Shown piece by piece: positions 48,246-57,299 of a stretch of 64,000 nt of DNA. Every line of letters begins with the position of its first letter. The first letter of the stretch is position 1. The notes below the pieces were generated by a model. The model did not search any database and was not told where the DNA came from. It was given only the letters and a program-made list of their open reading frames with translations. The stretch covers positions 865,651 through 929,650 of the forward strand of contig JAREIK010000728.1 of assembly GCA_029783825.1 (NCBI GenBank), given 5' to 3'. The position numbers and the translations under genes were made by a program. The stretch is from Sapria himalayana. Its lineage: Eukaryota; Streptophyta; Magnoliopsida; Malpighiales; Rafflesiaceae.

Positions 48246-49239
48246 GAGTCATATGAAGAATAATAATTGAAAATTATGTTTAGAGAAAGCTGAAACTATT
48301 ATGAATAGATGAAGAGAACATACCAATTATTTGATATATTCATGAGTCCTCATAGTTCTACCATCATGACCCCTACTAAAGATGAATATTTAGAATTATT
48401 TTCCAATAATGTAACAACAAATTATTCTCAATCCTTAAGTATTACAATGCTTCTAACTTGTTATTCTACTTCTAACTCTTAGATTAGTAATTTGAACTAA
48501 TTATCATATTACAAGTAATCATTTTTGTATTATTTTTTTTTCATATTTATGTATTATTAAAGTAGTCAATGATAAATCCTCAAAAATCATTATTTATAAT
48601 AGTATTCAACTATCTTTTTATTTCTTTTATATATTTTATTTATTCTTGATCATTTTTGTTAGTCTACTTTTGATGAGTTATCATTCCATCCAACCAATTC
48701 TAATTTTATTTTATTATTTATTATTATTTGTTTGTAAGAACAAAAAATATTGAAGAATACTTACTTTGAGATTGACCATTATGAACTTTGTCTTTTCTTC
48801 TACAACAAGATATCTCATTAGACAATTAAGTATAATTGACATATTATTTGTACATTCTCAACTTTATCAATTATTCTTATTAAGTTAAAATAATGCATCT
48901 TATTACTAGAGACTTGTATATACTAAAGTATAAAGCTTATCAATGATAATAATATATCATAACTTTATATCTTACTCACCAAGTTGAAGTGAGTAATAAC
49001 TTTTATTGATAATTCATTTCTTTTGTTGATAATATTACATGATTATTTCTATTCTAATATAGATTATATTTTTTTTTGGTTTTATTTTTATTTTTTTTTT
49101 ATTTTTTTTATTTTTTTATTTTTTTCTATTTTTTTTATTTTATAAAAAGATACAAAATCAATATAACAAAATATTTAAAAAATAAGAAATAATAATTCAT
49201 TAAATAATATATGTTAAACACCTTCAACACTTATTGTAC
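48246..49239. other. AT-rich sequence, nothing recognised
   Basis: It ends in a T-rich stretch (about 49065-49145). No motif found. Confidence 0.4.
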
Positions 49240-49445
49240 TCATTATAAGATCATACACTAAAAAGTATCGAGTGGACATGGCAGCCCAAGCACGACACAA
49301 GTTATAGCCAGAAATAACCATGTCTAGCCAAGAATCATGCTGGCCCATGAAATAGCTCATATTTATTGGGCCAAGACTAACCATACATCGTGTCAAGTTA
49401 GACACAATCGAGGTGTCTGACCCATTGACATGGTCCATGAGCATG
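49240..49445. mobile_element. GC-richer patch, probably decayed GC-rich element
   Basis: It has the CATGGC/GGCCCA words and the AGGTGTCTGACC motif typical of old copies of the GC-rich family, but no paired TIRs or target duplication. Confidence 0.35.
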
Positions 49446-49672
49446 ATAACCAATAACTTAAAATAATCAAAAAAAATCTAATTTATAAGATTTAGATAGA
49501 TAATCACTTCTTTTGGCCAATATATGTGTTACAAATTTCCATTTATATGAATATGGAAATTTCATTTTAATAGTCACGGAAATACATTATAAATAATCAC
49601 TTCTTTTAACAATCACGAAAACTAATAAATCATGAGATATTATTCACTATATATTTTTTTATAATAACATTG

Positions 49673-49699
<27 letters not shown>
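49673..49699. repeat. (AT)n microsatellite
   Basis: About thirteen AT units. Confidence 0.9.
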
Positions 49700-49704
<5 letters not shown>

Positions 49705-49893
49705 CACTTAAATTTCAAGCAACATAATCAAATTCAATTTATATATTATGAAATACATTATATATTCAAAAATAGTTATTAAAAATTTAATTGATAAGAT
49801 TTTACAAATAATTACTTTTTTGATTGACATGTGCACAAATTTCATTTTATTTTTTTTGAATAAGTTCTAATGATAGATTGATCTTACTTATTA

Positions 49894-50368
49894 TAAAAGT
49901 GTCAATCGGGCCGGCCCGGCATGAAAAAATTCCCTGCCCGGGCCCGTGCCGTGCCCGGGTTAGGCGCGTGCCGTGCCGTGCCCGGCCTGAGCCATGCCGT
50001 GCCGTGCCCGGCCTGAGCCATGCCATGCCTGACCCGGCACGGTTCGGCACGCGGCACGGCACCCCGACACGGGTCAGTCCCGTGCCGGGTGTCTCGTGAG
50101 CCCGACCCCAAGAAGCCCCTCCCGCAAAAAAAGACCGCGGGTCGGGTCTGATTCGACCCGACCCGCGGTCTTCCCGTATCCCGAACCGCTCGGACAGGCA
50201 AGCCCGAGCGGGCCAGGCAAGGCACGGCACGGCCCACCGTGCCTACGGGCCGTGCCAAGCTCGGCTATTTTTAAACCGTGTCGTGCCCGGCCCGGCACGG
50301 TAGCACGAACGTGCCCTAAAAAATTTGCCGGGCCGCGCCGGGCCGTGCCGGCCCGTTTGACACCTCTA
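49894..50368. mobile_element. GC-rich non-autonomous hAT, 475 bp, exact target duplication
   Basis: Ends are TAAAAGTGTCAATCGGGCC and, from the right, TAGAGGTGTCAAACGGGCC. The target duplication ACTTATTA at 49886-49893 and 50369-50376 is exact. It is CpG-rich and so looks young. A perfect hairpin lies at 50131-50172. It sits in the copia RT reading frame. Open frames on both strands are by-products. Confidence 0.93.
50131..50172. repeat. Perfect 18-bp hairpin inside the non-autonomous hAT
   Basis: AAGACCGCGGGTCGGGTC (50131-50148), a 6-base loop TGATTC, then the exact complement to 50172. Counterparts lie at 26253-26298 (20-bp arms, two mismatched positions, loop TGATTG) and 24987-25016 (12-bp arms, loop CAAACA). 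Confidence 0.95.
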
Positions 50369-51300
50369 ACTTATTATATACATGAATAACATTCTTATTA
50401 TAAAATTAATAAAATTAAGAATCACTAAATGAATACTTTCAATCATAGTTAAAATGATGAACATTAATTAACTTACATACTTTCCTAAAATAGATATAAA
50501 CAATTCTAGGTCTAGGAGAGATTATTTTATCATATAGGAGATATATAATTTATATTCTTACAAAGAATAATTTTTTATATTGTTCTCCAATAAATACTTT
50601 GATTAACCCAGGTATCATTTTATTTTTTGATTTGATTCATCCAATTAAATATACTATTTATAGGATAATAATAAAAAATATGGCTATCATTAAACAAAAT
50701 ATTATTATCTAACAATATTAATACAAATATTCTTCATAACAGATTTATCTAGATACAATTTTTTATATATTATGAAATGTGAAGAGATTTTCAATAAATC
50801 AGGTTCAACAATCACAAACACTTATATTTAATCAATTGTCAAATTCAAATAAAATATCAACTTATACATAGATAATTTTTATGACAAATATTTACATTTT
50901 TTTTTAATTAATCTTATCTCTTAAAAAAATAAGATATACATAATTATTTTAGAATTTGATATTGACATTCAATTCATAGAAATATCAATAGTCACCAATA
51001 AGATATTTTAAATCTAACACTTGTTTAAAGAAATCAATCACATTTTCTTATTCATTTACTATTTACTATAATAATTAAGTAATGAGATATATAACTTTTA
51101 ATCCAATATTTTACATACAGACAAAATACATACAAATTAACTACTTTCTTTGAAAATAATTTTAGAATGGAATTCTTATTATTAATTATATTTCAACATT
51201 AGATTAACTAACAAATATTCTTATAAAAGTATTGAAAAGATCACTATTTATTTTTCTTTTCTCAAAATTTAGTGTTATGTATCTTTATGCATTATCATCA

Positions 51301-51641
51301 AAAAGAGCATTGTAATTTTTATTTAACTTATTTTTTTTAGTTTTCATTTTTTTATTTTTTATTTCAATATGAATTAGAGATCATGTCTTGTTGTAATAAA
51401 AAATATCTTTATCCAAAAAAGGTAGATCATTATTTGAAGATTCATCAACAAAGCATCTCTAATTTTCAAGAATAAAACTATGAAAATATTAATCTCTCAA
51501 ATTTTGCAATCGGCATAAACCGTATGGATTAGGTATAATCTTTTATTTAATTATGAATGTGAATATCTAACATCTAAATTGCTCCACTCCAATTAGCCCA
51601 CGTACGCACACAATGACAATGCCACAAAAAAAAGGAAAAAC
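51301..51641. other. 5' part of fumarase intron 2, AT-rich, nothing recognised
   Basis: T-rich sequence between the copia relic and exon 2; possibly the copia 3' LTR, not proven. Confidence 0.35.
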
Positions 51642-51759
51642 CTTGGCAACACATTTCTTAAGGACCCCAAATGCACGAATGATTGGTTCCGGAATCCGCT
51701 CCCTCTCACCACCAATATTAAAATTCTGCAATGATCGTTGAGTTTGTGCTCCCCATAAT
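51642..51759 (-). CDS. FUM1: Fumarase, coding exon 2
   Basis: This exon completes the Lys codon begun in exon 1 and encodes 39 further residues, starting LWGAQTQRSLQNF, then IGGERERIPEP and ending RAFGVLKKCVAK. These are hallmark segments of class II fumarases: WGAQTQRSLQNF lies near the N-terminal domain, and RMPEP is here RIPEP, a conservative change. The acceptor is a clean TTCAG before 51759. The donor is AAG|GTTTTT at 51642/51641, in phase 0. It is 94 bp downstream of exon 1, but 44.5 kb upstream of exon 3. The frame is fully open and the protein closely matches the family as I know it, so this is a real exon and not a transposed scrap. In another frame the intron 1 region reads open as well, which is only a shadow. 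Confidence 0.92.
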
Positions 51760-51853
51760 CTGAATTTCAGAAGAGACGAACAATCCTGATAACAAATTCA
51801 TAAAAAAACGTCTGCTTATTCAATTTAACAAGACATCCGAAAGAAAAACAAGC

Positions 51854-52005
51854 TTATCCGAAGGAACGAGAATCGGTCCAAAAGTATCTCTCTCCTCTCG
51901 GAAAGATAAGGAATGCAACCCCCGGGCGACAGCGTGCGGCAACGATGCAATTCGTTGTGAAGCATTTGAACCAGAAAGGCAACGAGAAACGACGGTAATC
52001 GCCAT
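51854..52005 (-). CDS. FUM1: Fumarase (fumarate hydratase, class II), coding exon 1
   Basis: Fumarase hydrates fumarate to L-malate in the TCA cycle, normally as a homotetramer in the mitochondrial matrix. This exon gives 50 codons plus two bases. It starts MAITVVSRCLSG, an Arg/Ser-rich stretch with few acidic residues that looks like a mitochondrial presequence (about residues 1-34), then runs into FREERDTFGPILVPSD, the very conserved start of mature plant fumarase. The ATG at 52005 is the first in frame and gives the expected presequence length. The exon ends in AA at 51854; joined to the A at 51759 it makes the Lys codon of the conserved DKLWG. The donor read this way is GC, not GT (intron 1 is 51853-51760, 94 bp). 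What I infer: the gene is live, since none of the three exons has a stop or frameshift. Later exons with the catalytic serine loop lie outside the window. Confidence 0.9.
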
Positions 52006-54520
52006 TCCTTTCTTCCGGAAGATAATGCTTGCAGCTTACCCAATAGAGTGCAAATAAATACAAGCACTTAGGATTGCCAACGCGTTTAAGTTTTCACAAA
52101 TCTATTACTCAAAAACAACTATTAAATAGTTATCCAACAATTAGATCGGGTCAAGAAATGGCCAAAATCCATCATATAATAATAAACCTAAAGAATAAAG
52201 GATGAAGAGGAATGCAACGAAATTTTCCAAATGAAAATAATATTATAATTTTCCTTATTTTAGTTTTAGTACGTGTCATTTCACAATACACATTTTTCTA
52301 GCCCCGTAAGATACTAGTGCTAACTAATGAGTTTATAATATAGAGTCTAAACATTAACTTTGATTTTAGAATTTTTTTCGTACTAACAACTAGTTTAATT
52401 AATTTTTATTATGATTTAATCTTGTAATTATCCCATTTAATTAAATCGAACACATCGAAAATTACATTTAATTATCCAAACATCATCATGATAAACTTAA
52501 TTTTTTTAATTTTCTAAAATATATATTTTTGTCTTTTCAAAATCAATATTCATTTTCAATTAAATTTTAATTATAAACATGAAATATTTTTAATTTTTGC
52601 TCAAGTTAAATTTAGAATTGTATTTTTTAAATTTTCAAAAATCACAAATCTAAAAATAATTATGCCCTAATTCAATATATTTAACTTGAAAATTTAATTT
52701 TCACTTCACAACACACAACAAAATAGATTTTCTATCAAATATATATATATCAATCCTCAAAATAAGTATCCCATTATTTTGAGGATTAATCTCTAATATC
52801 ACTAATTATATTCTGCAAAATCTTGTAGAATATTACCTTGACACACATCAAAAAATATTCTACCCAAAATAAGTTGAATACATGATTATCCATGAAATGA
52901 TGTTACATAAATTAAATAACAAAATAAATATTCATTACAATCACAAAAATAAATAATTTAGAAATACAAACTTAAATAACAAATATATGTTTTTACAATC
53001 GATCTTGAAAATTAAGTTTTTGGATATCGGTAAGTTAATTCAATGCTCCTTCATGTAATCTGGCAAACTATCTAAGCACAAAAAAAATGTTTTCCACATG
53101 TTACTGCACATCCTCAGTATGAATACCATGCATCCCATGCATGACCCTCAACCTTATAAAAGATTTTCAAAAACTTCTTGTAATCGCCAATAAAATTGAC
53201 CACCATGCATGATGATCGTGCATGATCACCATGCACGACTATGAAAAATTGAGGAAAACTATGTTTTTTTTCTTATGCTTGAAAATTGGAGTTGTTCTCC
53301 CTTAGTTGTTCAAAATTAACATCCTCAATCATGTGCTCCATTTGCTTCTTTTTTTTTCCTTTTCTAAAATGATTCTCCATTACTTCACAAGTAAAGCACC
53401 ACTAAAAGCACAGATAATTATTAGGATTATAACACTCATGAAGATAAAAGCACAAATAATATAAAATAATTGAAATATGCCAACTCATTGTACTTATCTT
53501 AAAAGAATTGATTCTCAATTGGGATATATATTTTAAGGGTTTCACCTTAGTTTGTTAGTTGTATTATCACTTTGAAGGATGATGAAAGTTAATCTATGAA
53601 AGATATATGAGTGTATTGACGCATATGGTGGTAATACACCTTTGAGTTGTTTTTATTCACATGGGTTTCACTAGTAAAACTTGAGGGAGACATATATTTA
53701 TTATGTGAGTTTGGTGCTTATAAAGCCAAAGGTAATACTTATAAACCATATTAATTCTTAGTATTTATGATACCTTAGGTTGGAGATTGGAGAATAAGAA
53801 TGTACATACGAAACAACTATCAATGGTAGTTGAGTTTCTTAAAAGGTATGAGCTTATAAATAACTTTCAAAATAGATGATTTGTTGTCTAGATAGTAAAA
53901 TACTGAGGGGATAGCTACAAGATGATGATCATTGGGGTGGGCTCAAAGGTAAAAACTACCTTGTATGTAATTAGGACAAATAGTCTTATATAATAATCCA
54001 ACCTTTATTTAGTATCTAAACCCAATATAATTTAAATTATATAAACATGCTACACAAAAATTAATTCAATAAACCATAGAATCTAATAGTCATACCAAAA
54101 TTTTTAATTATTTTCTATATTAGAATTGTGTTGTCTCACTATTGGTTGAGCCAACTATTAATACAATTCTTATGGAATCGATATCAAGATTAAAGGTTTC
54201 TTTACTACTTGTATGACATTATACTTATTCATCTTTATTGATGAGATACCCTCACCAACTAATTTTTGGGACAAATAAAATTGGGTAGCATTTCAAAGTC
54301 ACAATAAGTTTTTTAAGTTATTATTGGGGATTATTAGTTTGGTTAGTCAATATGAGATAATGTAAATATCTTTAAGAAAAGATAATTTTTTATTAATAGT
54401 TTAGATAGCATTAATTTAAAAAAAATTTAGATCTAATGGCTAGTCTTATCATTTTGTTTGAAATGTGGATAGCTCTATTCTATATTTTGCTCATCTCTTT
54501 TCTTATTTTAGCCAGCTTTT
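52006..54520 (-). other. Region upstream of fumarase ATG; no gene recognised
   Basis: The first hundred bases before the ATG are less AT-rich and include, on the minus strand, CTATTGGGTAA about 35 bp upstream; this is probably 5' UTR. I cannot place a TATA box or transcription start with confidence. Further out the sequence is plain AT-rich. A small cluster of CATGCATG-like motifs lies at about 53125-53240. From about 53530 to 54520 the sequence may be leader or LTR of the Athila-like element that follows, but I could not define an LTR. Confidence 0.4.
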
Positions 54521-56500
54521 ATGAGTAGATGCTCTAGGACTAAACTAACCCCTCTAGACCTAGAAAATGAAAGAACTAATAGAATGATTTCCAAACAAGG
54601 AGCTAATGAAGAGCATATGAAAAAAAACTAGTACTAATAGAGAGCTTCAAGTAGTGATGGTAAAACTTTCTAATAGTCCATTCATTACAGCACTTTGAGA
54701 GATTATTAATGGCTCATGATGATAAATAATTATTTGGGTATTCAGATGTAATCAATTGAAGCAAACTATTTTGAGTTGAAGTTGAGTCTAAAAGTAATGG
54801 TTCAACAACTGAAGTATAACAAAAGAATATCGAAGGATCCTAATGGATATGTCATAATATTTTTGGAGTTGTGTGACATGGTAAAGATGATTGGAATTAG
54901 CCTCGATGAAACAAATTTATGTCTAACATTATTCGCATTAAAGGAAAAGGCACAAAATTAGTTCTAATATTTTGAGGGTCTTTCTCACTATGTTTTTCTC
55001 ACCTCAAATTACTTTTTAATTATGGAGCAACATAAGCTAATTTTGGTAAGATGAGTAAGAGAATTTATATGATACTTGAGATCATTTTTAGGTGTTATTA
55101 AAAAGGTGCCCTCAACATGGGATTGAGTTATAATTTCAATACTAAACTTTCTACAATGAGCTAAATTATATAATGAGGTACATAGTTGATATTGTTGCCA
55201 ACATTTCAATTATGAATAAATCATGAAAGGCAATCCATTATTTATTTGAGGAGCTAGCAATGAATATCTATTAAACTCCAATAAATCATTTCATTGGGAG
55301 AAGACAAGCTAAAGTATTGAGTTGGATCAATTTATAATAATTGAAGAAAAAATGAAGGCTCTCCTAAGGAAGCTTGAAATGCAAAAGGAAAAGAAAAAAT
55401 GATTAGAAAAAATTTCCATTTTGCATCCACATGAAATGGAGAACCTAGATCATGTTTATCAAATAGAGGAAATAAATAAATTTCAAATAGAAGGTATGTG
55501 TTTTGACCCAATAATAAAGTTTTGATGCATTACCATCCAAAATGATACTTCATAAAATTTATCATATAAAGGCTATGAGAGTAGCCTATAAAATATTGGA
55601 AAATTTATAAGAAACTTTTAAGAACAATGTAGTGAGCTATAATAATAATGGAGGATATAGCTTGAATTATCAACCTTCAAGAAGAGAAGAAAAATCAACT
55701 TTAAAAGAGTAATGAATATCACATTAATAGAATTGAGAAGGAGAAATGATACCTAAGATACTTGGATGAAAAAGTTTGAAGTAAGACTATATCATACAAG
55801 TTTAAAAATGAGAAATAAAAATATCAAATTTAATAATTAGTATTATTAATGATGAGAAAATGAGTTAAAGAAATATCAAGTGATGTTAAAGCAAATCTAC
55901 AAAATTGCTGATCTATATTACTTCAAAGTAGAAAAAGGTTAGAGGAGGGTAATGTTGTGAGCAAGAGTATTCTGAAAATTTTAGAGCTGATAGTGGCATG
56001 ACTTTTCCAAAATTCATGGCTCCAACTGAATATATTTTCATAGATGAAGGCTAAAGTGTCTCAGCAACTCATAAAGCCACAACTCTAATAGAAGTGCAAG
56101 CCTAACTCTCACCCCTAATTATGATGGAAGGAAGTGAATAAATATAGAAGCTAATGAAGGTTTATTGAGGTAATTGAGATAAATAAATAAACCATAATGA
56201 AGCTAAGAATAATTTTTTTATGAATATTCTATTTCCAAAAAGATTTAGGAATGGGAAATTGGATGAATATTTTGAGAAACTTCTCAATATATTCTAGAAA
56301 GTAGACCGAGTAGTAAGAAGAAATTGAATATTTATATGACCATGATTATGTCCAAGAACTATAATATATTTATTCAATGAACACTATAAAAAAATTAATG
56401 GATCCTCGAAATTTTACTATAACTATTACCATTGAGGACCTTTATTGTGACTTTGATATGCTGCATAATTTTATAAGTTAGATAGTGTCTAAAAAGCTCA
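54521..56500 (+). pseudogene. Athila-like Ty3/gypsy gag and protease relic
   Basis: The ATG at 54521 opens MSRCSRTKLTPLDLENERTN, like the gag start of plant Athila-type elements. At 54776-54961 IFLELCDMVKMIGISLDETN and LTLFALKEKAQN match FLEICDTxKxNGVSxDAIR and LFPFSLRDKAxxW. At about 56215-56290 ILFPKRFRNGKLDEYFEKLL matches the LPYPQRFKxxKLDxQFxKFL segment before the protease. At about 56395 MDPRNFTITITIEDLY falls at the GxFTIPCxIG position. Many stops. No RT was found downstream; LTRs not defined. Confidence 0.65.
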
Positions 56501-57239
56501 TTGGCAAGGTTATCTCATCAACCAAGATCAAAAAGTTTATTAATCATACAAACAATAAAGAAGACTTTTATATAGATATTAATTCTGAAGGAATTGCATC
56601 AGTAGTTTGGTCAATCAATACTAAGATAACTCAATTCTAATAAAATAGATATTTTAGATTATGGTATCAAATCTTAGATCCATTTATTTGATCATTTAAT
56701 TTATGTGATGTAAGTTTAAATAGTTCAAAATATATTATGTTTAGATTTATATATATTTGATAAGCAATAATATTAATAATCAAAATTCTGTACAATATAG
56801 ATATGTAAACTATTACATTTAGCTTTTAATATAATAAAAATTTATGTTTTAATCTTCTGGAGTATGCTGTCTGCATTTTGTGTCTTCTCCTCGTTTCATC
56901 TTTTTTTTCTTTCTCTCTATATATGGTATAAGGTAGTAGTGAATATAGCTTTCCAAATTCTATTCAATAGCATGTCGACAACTTAGTGAGTCTTTATAAT
57001 TCTGAGACCTGTAGAGATTGACTTTACTTGCTCTGAGATTTTGGTCAAGCTTCTCAAGCTATTCTAGATTCCTTCCAAGAATTTTCATTGAAGAAGATAT
57101 AATTGAAAGATTTAGTGCTTGTGTAAAATTCACATTAATGGTTCTTGGGTGTTACAAATAATTTATCTTTGGTTCTGAATTTTTCTCATTTGGCTATCAT
57201 AAAAAAACAACATGCATTGGGATGTGGTTTAGGAACCAT
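56501..57239. other. AT-rich sequence between two retroelements
   Basis: It may hold the 3' end of the LINE (minus strand) and loose gypsy sequence. A TGGTATCAAATC word near 56663 recalls a primer-binding site, but no LTR is seen. Nothing else was recognised. Confidence 0.35.
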
Positions 57240-57299
57240 ATGCATATGATTTATTTTTCTTCTTTTTTGTATTATTTCCAGCAAAGAAGTTATAGTCAG

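Larger units (their letters stand above)
49830..51300 (+). pseudogene. Ty1/copia RT-RNase H relic split by a hAT
   Basis: Left of the insertion the frame reads VLMIDLILLI; right of it, IYMNNILIIKLIKLRIT at the YVDD position. After decayed sequence similar to 35650-36130, the RNase H end is clear at about 51105-51260: FHIQTKYIQINYFL (family FHERTKHIEIDCHFI), NGILIINYIST, LTNILIKVLKRS (family LADIFTKALxxxQ) and SKFSV. Stops and shifts throughout. The relic ends about 340 bp before fumarase exon 2. Confidence 0.75.
7109..51641 (-). other. FUM1: Fumarase intron 2, 44,533 bp, filled with transposons
   Basis: The span runs from the GT donor after exon 2 to the AG acceptor before exon 3. The two exons join in phase with no missing residues relative to the family, so no coding exon is lost inside. 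It contains copia, gypsy, RTE, CACTA and hAT remains on both strands, described separately. Plant introns are mostly a few hundred bases, so this one is about two orders of magnitude longer than usual. That the two exons belong to one transcript is inferred from phase, order, strand and absence of other exon copies; a misassembly or a split gene is the alternative. Confidence 0.8.

Noticed and set aside
7109..51641. Exon 3 as a captured gene fragment rather than part of the same gene
   Set aside because: Exons 1-3 are on one strand in order, join in phase, have splice sites and together miss no residue of the family. A captured piece would not be expected to complete the others so exactly.
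51820..52067. Two further open frames overlapping fumarase exon 1
   Set aside because: They are shifted readings of exon 1 and intron 1; only the frame starting MAITVV matches fumarase.
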